From: Acidovorax sp.
Lineage (GTDB): Bacteria > Pseudomonadota > Gammaproteobacteria > Burkholderiales > Burkholderiaceae_C
Assembly: GCA_011620245.1 (NCBI GenBank)
Contig: WOZN01000126.1
Coordinates: 1 to 9,018, forward strand
Length of the DNA: 9,018 nt
Direction: 5' to 3'
The notes below the pieces were generated by a model. It was not told the DNA's origin. It ran no database searches and saw only the letters and a program-made list of their open reading frames with translations. Shown here in pieces: positions 1 through 6,970 of the stretch; position 1 is the stretch's first letter; every line of letters starts with the position of its first letter. The position numbers and the translations under genes are program-made.

Positions 1-164
1 GGCAAGGACTTGATGTTGGACTTGACGCCGCAGTCCGGCTTGCCTTCTTCGAACGAGCCCAGGTGCTTCGCCCTGCGCTTGGCCATCTTTTCGGGATAGG
101 CCTTCAGCACTTCCTCGATCAAGGCTTTGTTCGAGGCCTTGCGGTCTTCAACTGTGGCAGTCAT
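1..164 (-). CDS. nifD: Nitrogenase molybdenum-iron protein alpha chain NifD, N-terminal part only
   Basis: This is the 5' end of the gene for the alpha subunit of dinitrogenase, which carries the FeMo cofactor and shares the P-cluster with NifK. Only 54 codons plus two bases lie in the window; the gene runs off the left edge. The visible protein begins [20 protein letters not shown] and continues with [13 protein letters not shown] and [11 protein letters not shown], the typical NifD N-terminus just ahead of the first P-cluster cysteine. The ATG at 164-162 follows a GGAG (on the minus strand, about 7 bases upstream). It lies 110 bp downstream of nifH on the same strand, so it is almost certainly the second gene of nifHD(K). 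The P-cluster and cofactor ligands are outside the window and cannot be checked. Confidence 0.95.
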   Translation of the reverse strand, partial: MTATVEDRKASNKALIEEVLKAYPEKMAKRRAKHLGSFEEGKPDCGVKSNIKSL

Positions 165-201
165 GGGTAACTCCAATAGATGTTTGGTTTGCTTGGATTT
201 C

Positions 202-240
202 AAGTCCGACCCGCCGGCATAGGCCAGGTGGATCGGACTT
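202..240 (-). promoter_or_regulatory. Hairpin in the nifH-nifD intergenic mRNA
   Basis: On the transcribed minus strand, AAGTCCGA (240-233) is perfectly complementary to TCGGACTT (209-202), giving an 8-bp stem. The 23-base interior can pair further through short GC stretches. It lies 34 bases after the nifH stop and 37 bases before the nifD start. No T-run follows it, so it is not a classical terminator. In other diazotrophs similar structures protect the 3' end of nifH mRNA and help make more NifH than NifD and NifK; that role here is inferred. Confidence 0.6.
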
Positions 241-246
241 TGGGAG

Positions 247-270
247 CCGACGGATGGGCCGACCGATGGG
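247..270. repeat. 12-bp tandem duplication after nifH
   Basis: Two adjacent 12-bp units, CCGACGGATGGG and CCGACCGATGGG, differ at one base. They lie just beyond the nifH stop codon, between it and the intergenic hairpin. This looks like a slippage duplication in non-coding DNA. No function is proposed. Confidence 0.6.
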
Positions 271-274
271 CCGC

Positions 275-1249
<975 letters not shown>

Positions 1250-1301
1250 TTATTGCTCTAGGTTCACGTGGGCCGGACTGGTGTCCGCGCACCCTTCTCC
1301 A

Positions 1302-1317
1302 TGCAGCTTCCGTGCCA
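1302..1317 (-). promoter_or_regulatory. Sigma-54 promoter of nifH
   Basis: The minus strand reads TGGCACGGAAGCTGCA. This matches the -24/-12 consensus TGGCACG-N4-TTGCW with one mismatch (C for the first T of the -12 box) and has the obligatory 10-base spacing between GG and GC. It predicts a start near 1291, about 123 bases upstream of the nifH ATG. Transcription from such promoters needs RpoN and an enhancer-binding activator, NifA in nif systems. The paired NifA-type sites lie about 130 bp upstream of the predicted start. Confidence 0.88.
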
Positions 1318-1328
1318 TGTGGTTTGGC

Positions 1329-1354
1329 CCCTGTTTTTCGCCCCTGAAACAGGG
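1329..1354. repeat. Inverted repeat between the NifA sites and the nifH promoter
   Basis: CCCTGTTT (1329-1336) and AAACAGGG (1347-1354) form a perfect 8-bp inverted repeat around a 10-base centre. It lies just upstream of the nifH -24 box, in the DNA that would loop between NifA and RNA polymerase. Its TGT and ACA are 14 bases apart rather than 10, so it is not a canonical NifA site. It could bind another regulator; function unknown. Confidence 0.5.
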
Positions 1355-1411
1355 CCTCCACAGAGAGAAAAGCGCATTTTTCAGGGCTTGCAGCGGGCGC
1401 TGCCCGGGCTT

Positions 1412-1432
1412 TGTCCTGTTCCCGACAAAACA
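1412..1432. promoter_or_regulatory. Two overlapping NifA upstream activator sites
   Basis: Two TGT-N10-ACA motifs overlap, offset by 5 bp: TGT at 1412-1414 with ACA at 1425-1427, and TGT at 1417-1419 with ACA at 1430-1432. The first extends to a TTTGTC/GACAAA palindrome (1411-1428, one extra pair outside the core). This is the established NifA binding consensus. Because the site is palindromic and acts at a distance, it can serve both directions: its centre near 1422 is about 131 bp from the predicted nifH start and about 124 bp from the predicted globin start. Confidence 0.85.
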
Positions 1433-1454
1433 GCGAAATCCGTCGCAAACAAAT

Positions 1455-1474
1455 CGCGGCGGCGGGTCGCCGCG
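1455..1474. repeat. GC-rich inverted repeat between the NifA sites and the globin promoter
   Basis: CGCGGCG (1455-1461) and CGCCGCG (1468-1474) make a perfect 7-bp inverted repeat around GCGGGT. It lies in the spacer between the activator sites and the rightward sigma-54 promoter. It may be an operator, or simply a chance palindrome in GC-rich DNA. It is upstream of the predicted rightward transcript start, so an RNA-level role there is unlikely. Confidence 0.35.
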
Positions 1475-1519
1475 GCAGCTTTGTGTCGCATTTGATGGCC
1501 GCAGGTCGGCAAATCCGCC

Positions 1520-1535
1520 TGGTACGGTCATTGCT
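1520..1535 (+). promoter_or_regulatory. Sigma-54 promoter of the globin-draTG operon
   Basis: TGGTACGGTCATTGCT matches TGGCACG-N4-TTGCW at every conserved position except C to T in the -24 box, with the correct 10-base GG-to-GC spacing. The predicted start is about 1546, only two bases before the globin ATG. A weaker candidate with the same spacing, TGGCCGCAGGTCGGCA, lies at 1496-1511 and would leave a leader of about 26 bases that includes the ribosome binding site. Either one would place the nine downstream genes under RpoN and probably NifA. Confidence 0.72.
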
Positions 1536-1547
1536 CTTTAGAGAGGC

Positions 1548-2030
1548 ATGAACCAGCCCCGCGCGCTCACCACCGAACCGGTCGCACCGCCCTCGCCACC
1601 GCCCTCGCCACAGCCCTCGCATTTCGAAGCGATCGGCGGCCAGACGGCGGTGGACCGGCTGGTGAATGCCTTCTACAGCCAGATGGACAGCCGGCCCGAT
1701 GCCACCGGCATCCGCGCCATGCACGTGCCCGACCTGGGCCACACCAAGGCCGTACTGAGTCTGTACCTGGCCGAATGGCTGGGCGGCCCCAGGGACTACA
1801 CGGCGCAGCGCGGCCACCCGCGTCTGCGCATGCGCCACGCCACCTTTGCCATCGGCGTGCCCGAACGCGATGCCTGGCTGGCCTGCATGGCCGCGGCCAT
1901 GCAGCAAACCGGCGTGCCCCCGGACCTGCACAAGGTGCTGATGGCGGCCTTCTTCAAGACCGCCGACTGGATGCGCAACACCCCAAACCTCCCGGCAATC
2001 CCTGCCACCAACCCGAAGGAAGCTTCATGA
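1548..2030 (+). CDS. Group II truncated haemoglobin
   Basis: This is a small haem protein of the 2-over-2 globin fold, 160 residues with a globin core from about residue 25 to 145. Group II signs are Tyr43 in AFYSQMD (position B10), the block GHPRLRMRHATFAI with proximal haem ligand His97, and RDAWLACM with Trp110 (G8). Such proteins bind oxygen or NO; in nif clusters a globin may buffer oxygen or detoxify NO, but the role here is inferred. The first 24 residues are an added Pro/Ser-rich tail outside the globin fold, encoded partly by a tandem repeat. The ATG has GAGAGG 1 base upstream, an unusually short spacing, and a sigma-54 promoter almost touches it, so translation may be nearly leaderless. 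No other in-frame start lies before the globin core. Its TGA overlaps the next ATG (ATGA), suggesting translational coupling. Confidence 0.9.
   Translation: MNQPRALTTEPVAPPSPPPSPQPSHFEAIGGQTAVDRLVNAFYSQMDSRPDATGIRAMHVPDLGHTKAVLSLYLAEWLGGPRDYTAQRGHPRLRMRHATFAIGVPERDAWLACMAAAMQQTGVPPDLHKVLMAAFFKTADWMRNTPNLPAIPATNPKEAS
1587..1621 (+). repeat. 12-bp tandem repeat encoding a Pro/Ser-rich tail
   Basis: CCGCCCTCGCCA occurs twice in tandem (1587-1598 and 1599-1610), followed by a degenerate partial third copy to 1621. It is in frame within the globin gene and encodes a PPSP-like repeat in the N-terminal extension. The copy number could vary between strains by slippage. Confidence 0.75.
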
Positions 2031-2635
2031 CCGCCACCTTGGCCACTACAGAGATCGACGACACCGCGTTTGCCCGCCTGGACAGCGAAGGCCGCCTGCT
2101 CAACCCCCTGCTCAAGGGCAGCACCAACAAATTCGGCCGGGTCGGCTTTCGCGGCGAACTCGCGCTGCGTTTTGCGCCCAAGCTGGCCGACGAGGCCCGC
2201 CCGCCCGAGCTGCTGTGCGGCCAGACCATGGCGGTGGGCACCGTGGGCGAGAAGACCCTGTCCTTCTTCGCCGGCTACCTGCTGAGCTTCGAACACCTGA
2301 AGGACGTGGCCGAGGTGCTGGGCGATACCCTGAGCGCAGGCGGCAAGTATTTCCTGTTCTGCAACAACATCGACCTCTCGAAGAAGTACCAGGTGCCGTA
2401 CAAGGGGGCAATGTTCTATGTGCTGCCGATCGATGAAGCCACGGTCTACAACGAACTGCTCGACCTGTTCTACCTGGAAAAGAACGACCTGAAGAAGAAG
2501 GACACCCTGGGCAAGCTCGACGCCATCGCCGACGCCGCACTGAAATTCGACGTCACCTTCGACACCATCACCTACGCAGAAGGCCTGACGCTGATGGGGC
2601 CGGTGCGCAATCCGAACGAAAACAGGCCTGTCTGA
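2027..2635 (+). CDS. Unrecognised 202-residue protein between the globin and draT
   Basis: I do not recognise this protein. The start is well supported: AAGGAAG at 2016-2022 precedes an ATG that overlaps the globin stop as ATGA. It is 202 residues, soluble-looking, with no signal peptide or clear membrane segment. It has two cysteines, Cys64 (LLCGQ) and Cys112 (LFCNN), too few and too far apart for an obvious metal or Fe-S motif. Visible segments are a basic and glycine-rich stretch (STNKFGRVGFRGELALRF, about 32-49), an aromatic hydrophobic stretch (FFAGYLLSFEHL, 80-91), FLFCNNIDLSKKYQVPYKGA (109-128), then a charged helix-like EKNDLKKKDTLGKLD (151-165). The tight fit between a globin and draT suggests a role tied to nitrogenase regulation, perhaps as a partner of one of them. 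That is context only. Confidence 0.85.
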   Translation: MTATLATTEIDDTAFARLDSEGRLLNPLLKGSTNKFGRVGFRGELALRFAPKLADEARPPELLCGQTMAVGTVGEKTLSFFAGYLLSFEHLKDVAEVLGDTLSAGGKYFLFCNNIDLSKKYQVPYKGAMFYVLPIDEATVYNELLDLFYLEKNDLKKKDTLGKLDAIADAALKFDVTFDTITYAEGLTLMGPVRNPNENRPV

Positions 2636-2655
2636 TCTCATACTCCTGGGCGGCC

Positions 2656-3504
2656 GTGGCAAGCGATGAAGGCTTTGACCAACCCCAACGCTGGATCAGC
2701 ACCAACCTGGTGGGTGTGCCCACGGCCTGGCTGGCCAGCACAGGCTTCAACGAGCGCGCGCCCGAACTGCACATCGCCGGCGCGCGCGAGACCCAGCCGG
2801 GTCTCTTCGCGCTGCTGGACCGCTGCGACCACCTGAACGAAGCGCGCGAGGTCTTTGTGCATTACCTGTCCATCGCCTTCGGCCTGTGCCCGCCCGAGCG
2901 GCACGAACTCGGCGGCCTGGACGCGGCCGAGCAGCGGCGCTGGCGCGGCAGCTGGCGCCGCCTGCTGCAGGGCTGGGGCATGGACGCCAACGGTGCAGCC
3001 GGCGCGGTGCTCAAGGGCTGGGTCGAAAGCCGTTTTGGCCTGGTGCCCACGTTCCACAAGGCACCGCTGGCGCATTTCCCTTCGCCGGCCTGGGTGGCCT
3101 ACCTCGAAGAGAAAGCCAGCAGCCGCTACCACAGCAACAATATCTACCAGCAGCTCGACCTGCTGTACGAGTTCTGCCAGTGGGCGCTGGCCCGCTTCCC
3201 GCTGCCCGCTCCCCAGATGCAGGGCCGCCATGTGCGGCTCTGGCGCGGCAGCAACCGCGTGGAAGAGCAGCTGCTGCAGGGCACGCTGCACGGACGCCGT
3301 TGCCGGGTGCGGCTCAACAACATCGTGTCCTTCAGCCTCAGCCCCGAAGAGGCCTCGTGTTTTGGCGACTGGGTGTTCGAGCTGCTCGTGCCCAGCAGCA
3401 AGCTGCTGGTGTTTCCCGGCCTGCTGCCCGGCACGGTGCTGCAGGGCGAGCAGGAGGTGGTCGCGCTCGGGGGTGACTACGACGTGGTGGCGCGTTATGA
3501 CTGA
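2656..3504 (+). CDS. draT: NAD(+)-dinitrogen-reductase ADP-D-ribosyltransferase DraT
   Basis: DraT transfers ADP-ribose from NAD+ to one arginine of NifH, blocking its docking to the MoFe protein and switching off nitrogenase in response to ammonium, dark or energy loss. The 282 residues match the family length. Family blocks are TNLVGVPTAWLASTGFNE (16-33), LHIAGARET (38-46) and the region around SSRYHSNNIYQQLDLLYEFC (155-174). The R-S-E signature of arginine ADP-ribosyltransferases can be proposed as Arg197 (LWRGSN), SFS at 225-227 and EQE at 265-267. The start is a GTG at 2656; no ATG is available upstream in frame after the preceding stop, and no strong ribosome binding site is visible, so expression may be low. 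It lies 20 bases after the preceding gene. The target, NifH Arg102, is encoded divergently in the same window. Confidence 0.95.
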   Translation: MASDEGFDQPQRWISTNLVGVPTAWLASTGFNERAPELHIAGARETQPGLFALLDRCDHLNEAREVFVHYLSIAFGLCPPERHELGGLDAAEQRRWRGSWRRLLQGWGMDANGAAGAVLKGWVESRFGLVPTFHKAPLAHFPSPAWVAYLEEKASSRYHSNNIYQQLDLLYEFCQWALARFPLPAPQMQGRHVRLWRGSNRVEEQLLQGTLHGRRCRVRLNNIVSFSLSPEEASCFGDWVFELLVPSSKLLVFPGLLPGTVLQGEQEVVALGGDYDVVARYD

Positions 3505-3516
3505 TACGGCTTTGAG

Positions 3517-3594
3517 TTCAAGCGCAGAACAAGGCGGGAGCCGCAGACAATGCTGCAGCACGGCAAGGCGAACCAACGCAGTTATGCGTTTGAA
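3517..3594. repeat. 78-bp imperfect palindrome between draT and draG
   Basis: The ends TTCAAGCGCAGAAC (3517-3530) and GTTATGCGTTTGAA (3581-3594) are inverted copies matching at 12 of 14 positions. The exact centre (3555/3556) is the perfect 10-bp palindrome TGCTGCAGCA (3551-3560), so both share one axis. A further GCCG/CGGC pair (3540-3543 with 3561-3564) could form an alternative hairpin. The element fills the only sizeable gap in an otherwise compact operon and overlaps the proposed draG start. It resembles a small dispersed palindromic repeat or an RNA processing or attenuation structure; which is unknown. Confidence 0.6.
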
Positions 3595-4531
3595 GGCGAA
3601 ACCGCATGAGTGCTTTGACAAGGTGCTCGGCGCCTACCTCGGTCTGGCCATCGGCGACGCGCTGGGCGCTACGGTCGAATTCATGCGGCCGCGCGAAATC
3701 GCCCTGCAACACGGGGTGCACCGCGACATCGTGGGCGGCGGCTGGCTCAAGCTCGCGCGCGGCCAGGTCACCGACGACACCACCATGAGCCTGGCCCTGG
3801 GCGACGCGCTGCTGCAGGGCGGCCCACAGGCCCTGCAAGCCCATGCCCAGGGCGACGATGCCCTGGTGCACGCCATTGGCCAGGCTTTCGTTCGCTGGTT
3901 CCAGGCCAGGCCGGTGGACATCGGCAACACCTGCCGGCGCGGCATCCTGCGTTACCTCCACGAACGCACTTTGTCCGGCCCCTACAACCCGGGCGATGGC
4001 GGCAACGGCGCGCTGATGCGCAACCTGCCCGTGGCCCTGGCCACGCTGGGCGATGATCAATCCTTCGAGCGCCTGTCCATCGCCCAGGCGCGACTGACGC
4101 ACCACCACCCGCTGTCCGACGCCGCCACGCTGGGGTTCGGGCATCTGGTGCGCCGGCTCATCGGCGGCGCCAGCCATGGGGACAGCCTGGTCTGGATCGA
4201 TCGCTGGATCGAGCAAAACCCGGCCTTCGCCTTTGCGCCCTACCGCGGCCACGCCACGGCCTATGTGGTGGACACGGTGCAGACCGTGCTGCATTTCTAC
4301 AGTCGGCACAGCGAATTTGAAGCCGCCCTGATCGCCACCGTGAACCAGGGTGACGACGCCGACACCACGGGCGCCCTGGTCGGCATGCTGGCCGGCGCAC
4401 GCTGCGGTGCAGCCGCCCTGCCCCGGCGCTGGCTGCAGCGCCTGCAGCCGCAGACCGTAATGGCCATCACCGACCAGTGCAGCGGCCTGCTTGCGCTCTC
4501 GCACGGCCCGGCGGAGGTGCCCCATGGCTGA
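3584..4531 (+). CDS. draG: ADP-ribosyl-[dinitrogen reductase] hydrolase DraG
   Basis: DraG removes ADP-ribose from NifH and restores nitrogenase activity; it is a binuclear manganese enzyme of the ADP-ribosylhydrolase family. The product is 315 residues from this start. Family blocks are GAYLGLAIGDALGATVEFM (16-34, Glu32), QVTDDTTMSLALGD (61-74, Asp64 and Asp65) and NQGDDADTTGALVGM (254-268, Asp258, Asp260, Thr261), which supply the expected metal ligands. The start is uncertain: the ATG at 3584 gives only ten residues before the conserved core but lacks a good ribosome binding site. An ATG at 3497 overlapping draT would add 29 residues without family character, read through the palindrome. 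The residue after TDDT is Thr67, where Rhodospirillum DraG has Glu, which is worth noting. The end overlaps the next gene by 8 bases. Confidence 0.94.
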   Translation: MRLKAKPHECFDKVLGAYLGLAIGDALGATVEFMRPREIALQHGVHRDIVGGGWLKLARGQVTDDTTMSLALGDALLQGGPQALQAHAQGDDALVHAIGQAFVRWFQARPVDIGNTCRRGILRYLHERTLSGPYNPGDGGNGALMRNLPVALATLGDDQSFERLSIAQARLTHHHPLSDAATLGFGHLVRRLIGGASHGDSLVWIDRWIEQNPAFAFAPYRGHATAYVVDTVQTVLHFYSRHSEFEAALIATVNQGDDADTTGALVGMLAGARCGAAALPRRWLQRLQPQTVMAITDQCSGLLALSHGPAEVPHG

Positions 4532-6146
4532 AAACACCGCTCAGGTCAGCGCCCTGGCCCGCGTGATGGCCTACCACGAGCGCAGCAAGCACCGGCTGGC
4601 CGCCTACGCCGCCGGCCCCGAGACGCTGGACTGGGACGCCCAGCCCGATCCGTTCCGCCGCTTCGCTGGCGCGCCGCTCACACCCCTGCTGCTGAAGGCT
4701 GCTGACGAGGCCATCGGCTGGAATCAACTCTTCGAGCCCGGGCGCGAGGCCCGTCCCGCGAACCTGGCCCAGATCGGCCGCCTGTTCGAATGCTCGTTCG
4801 CGCTCTCGGCCTGGAAAGAACTCGGCCCCGACCGCTGGGCGCTGCGCGTGAACCCCTCCAGCGGCAACCTGCACCCGACCGAGGTCTACCTGGTCGCCCA
4901 GGGTCTGCCCGACCTGGCCGATGGGCTGTACCACTACGCACCCAAAGAACATGCGCTGGAACAACGCGCCACCTTTGTCGGGCCGGCCGCCGCGCCGCGC
5001 CTGCTGGTGGGCTTCAGCTCGATCCACTGGCGCGAGGCCTGGAAATACGGCGAACGCGCCTTCCGCTACTGCCAGCTCGACATGGGCCACGCCATCGGCG
5101 CCCTGCGCTACGCCGCGGCCCTGCTGGGCTGGCGCGTGCGCGAGCTGGGCCTGGGCCACGGCGAGCAGGCCGCGCTCATGGGCCTGGACCGCGCGGGTGA
5201 TTTCCAGAACGCGGAGGGCGAAGAGGCCGAAGCCGTGTTCGAGCTGTGCCTGGAATCCAGGCCTGCTGCGCCGGAGGACATCCCCGCCCTGCTCGCAGGC
5301 GCGTGCTGGCGTGGCGTGGCCAACCGGCTCGACACCCATCCCATGTACCGCTGGCCGGTGATCGACACGGTGGCCCAGGCCTCGCGCCGCCTCAGCGCCG
5401 CCCCGAGCACGGCATTGCCGGCGCAGGCCCGCCGCACGCTGTTGGCCCGCAACGAAGCCAACGCCTCCCCCGATGCTTCCCAATTGATCCGCCAGCGCCG
5501 CAGTGCCCAGCGTTTCGACCGCAGCGCGCGCACCGACACCGCCACCCTCTGGCCCCTGCTCGCCGCGCTGATGCCGGCGGGCCAGTTGCCGTGGGACATG
5601 GGTCAGACGGCCCAGGTGCACACCGTCTTGTTCGCCCACCGCGTCGATGGCCTGGCACCCGGCGCCTACCTGCTGCCGCGCAACACCACGGCCCGGTCGC
5701 GCCTGCAAGCCGCCCTGCCCCGGCTGGCCTGGAAACCGGTCGAAGGCTGTCCCTCCGAGTTGCCGCTGGTGGAGCTGGCCTTGAACCCGGCGCTGGCCGG
5801 CACGCTGCGCACCCTGTCCTGCCACCAGGCCATCGGGGCCGATGCGGTGTTCGTGATCGCCATGCTGGCCGAATTGCCAACCGTTGAAAGCGATGCGCCC
5901 TGGCAGTACCGCGAGCGCCTGCGCGAAGCCGGCCTGATCGGCCAGGTGCTCTACCTCGAAGCAGAAGCCGCCGGCCTGCGCGGCACCGGCATCGGCTGCT
6001 TTTTCGACGACCCGGTGCGCGAGTTGCTCGGTCTGGGCGCCCCGGGCACCGAGCCCTGGCAGGTGCTCTACCACTTCAGCGTCGGCCTGCCGGTACTGGA
6101 TGCGCGGATCACCAGCACACCCCCTTACCCGGAGTCCCGCCCATGA
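4524..6146 (+). CDS. SagB/ThcOx-type double nitroreductase-fold oxidoreductase
   Basis: A 540-residue protein with two tandem nitroreductase-like FMN domains. The N-terminal one (about 50-270) carries the SagB-type signature NPSSGNLHPTEVYLV (110-124), GLYHYAP and YCQLDMGHAIGALRYAA. The C-terminal one (about 315-535) begins LIRQRRSAQRFD (321-332) and ends with LIGQVLYLEAEAAGLRGTGI and YHFSVGLP. Relatives such as SagB and ThcOx oxidise azolines to azoles in peptide natural products, but many SagB-like proteins sit outside such clusters with unknown substrates. No cyclodehydratase or precursor peptide gene is seen here, so a peptide role is not supported; a flavin-dependent redox role linked to nitrogen fixation is inferred from position. 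GGAGG at 4513-4517 sits 6 bases before the ATG. It overlaps draG by 8 bases, and its stop overlaps the next start. Confidence 0.88.
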   Translation: MAENTAQVSALARVMAYHERSKHRLAAYAAGPETLDWDAQPDPFRRFAGAPLTPLLLKAADEAIGWNQLFEPGREARPANLAQIGRLFECSFALSAWKELGPDRWALRVNPSSGNLHPTEVYLVAQGLPDLADGLYHYAPKEHALEQRATFVGPAAAPRLLVGFSSIHWREAWKYGERAFRYCQLDMGHAIGALRYAAALLGWRVRELGLGHGEQAALMGLDRAGDFQNAEGEEAEAVFELCLESRPAAPEDIPALLAGACWRGVANRLDTHPMYRWPVIDTVAQASRRLSAAPSTALPAQARRTLLARNEANASPDASQLIRQRRSAQRFDRSARTDTATLWPLLAALMPAGQLPWDMGQTAQVHTVLFAHRVDGLAPGAYLLPRNTTARSRLQAALPRLAWKPVEGCPSELPLVELALNPALAGTLRTLSCHQAIGADAVFVIAMLAELPTVESDAPWQYRERLREAGLIGQVLYLEAEAAGLRGTGIGCFFDDPVRELLGLGAPGTEPWQVLYHFSVGLPVLDARITSTPPYPESRP

Positions 6147-6970
6147 AAGGCCAACGCGTCTTCCGCCGTCTCACCGTGGCCGAGGTCGGCCCCTGGTGCG
6201 CTGCCCACCCCAACGCCCTGCTGCTCGACGCGCGCGACGCCGCCAGCCATGCCCGCGACGGCTGGCCCGGAGCCGTGCGGCTGTGCAGCGAGAACCAGGA
6301 CAACCTGCTGCTGCGCACCGCCCGCACGCACCCGGTGCTGATCTACTGCTACCACGGCAACGCCAGCCAGACCTGGGCCCAGATGTTTGCCGACTTCGGC
6401 TTCACCGAGGTTGCCGACCTCATCGGCGGCCAGGCGGCCTGGGTCACGGCGCAGAGCGCACCGGCCCCTGCGGCACCCGCATCGCCTGCGCCCGCACCGC
6501 CGCGCAAACCACCCACGCAGGCGCTGTCGGACTGGCTGCGCGCCGAAGGCTTTGACGATCCCGACGCGCGTGGCGCGCACGGCAACACGCCCCTGATGCT
6601 TGCCGCCTGGCGCGGCGACGCCGCCATCGTGAACGCCTTGCTTGACCACGGCGTGACCCTGGACGCGGTCAACCGCGACGGCAACAACGCGCTCTGGCTG
6701 GCCTGCGTGCATGGCGATCTGTCGGGCATCGAGCGCCTGGTGCGCGCGGGCGTGCCCATCGACCAGACCAACAGCACCGGTGCCACCGCGCTGATGTATG
6801 CCTCCAGCAGCGGCAAGGCCGCCGTGCTGCGCCAGCTGCTCGCGCTCGGCGCCGACGCCAGCCTGCGCACGCAGGACGATTTCAGCGCATTCGACATGGC
6901 CGCCAACGTGGAATGCCTGCGGCTGCTGCGTCCGGCCCGCCAATCCACCCCCAGCGAAAGCCCGCCATGA
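6143..6970 (+). CDS. Rhodanese-ankyrin fusion protein
   Basis: The 275-residue protein has a rhodanese domain (about 5-102), an Ala/Pro-rich linker (about 104-123) and three ankyrin repeats (about 147-178, 180-211 and 213-245). The rhodanese active-site loop is CYHGNAS with catalytic Cys69, a six-residue GlpE-type loop consistent with sulfur transfer, for example from thiosulfate or a persulfide donor. LLLDARDAASHARDGWPGAV (26-45) is the usual N-terminal rhodanese block and GGQAAW (95-100) its C-terminal mark. The ankyrin repeats suggest binding to a partner protein. Rhodaneses occur beside nifO in other nif clusters (rhdN in Azotobacter), where sulfur supply to metal clusters is proposed; that role here is inferred. 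GGAG at 6131-6134 precedes the ATG, which overlaps the previous stop as ATGA. Confidence 0.9.
   Translation: MKGQRVFRRLTVAEVGPWCAAHPNALLLDARDAASHARDGWPGAVRLCSENQDNLLLRTARTHPVLIYCYHGNASQTWAQMFADFGFTEVADLIGGQAAWVTAQSAPAPAAPASPAPAPPRKPPTQALSDWLRAEGFDDPDARGAHGNTPLMLAAWRGDAAIVNALLDHGVTLDAVNRDGNNALWLACVHGDLSGIERLVRAGVPIDQTNSTGATALMYASSSGKAAVLRQLLALGADASLRTQDDFSAFDMAANVECLRLLRPARQSTPSESPP

Noticed and set aside
1329..1354. A further NifA site in the inverted repeat
   Set aside because: TGT and ACA are separated by 14 bases rather than 10.
1487..1497. IHF site between the NifA sites and the globin promoter
   Set aside because: A partial TTTGATG match exists, but the other half of the consensus is absent.
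2855..3583. A 558-residue protein with draG as its C-terminal part
   Set aside because: The upstream part is an out-of-frame reading of draT with Cys/Ser/Arg-rich nonsense composition. Only the part from about 3584 resembles DraG.
3517..3594. Integron attC site
   Set aside because: The core-like ends GCAGAAC and GTTATGC deviate from RYYYAAC/GTTRRRY at two and one positions, there is no integrase, and the flanks are an intact draT-draG pair. The palindrome itself is kept as a finding.
4467..6074. A 535-residue minus-strand protein opposite the SagB-like gene
   Set aside because: It is the antisense of a well-supported gene; its Gln/Gly/Ala-rich translation matches nothing.
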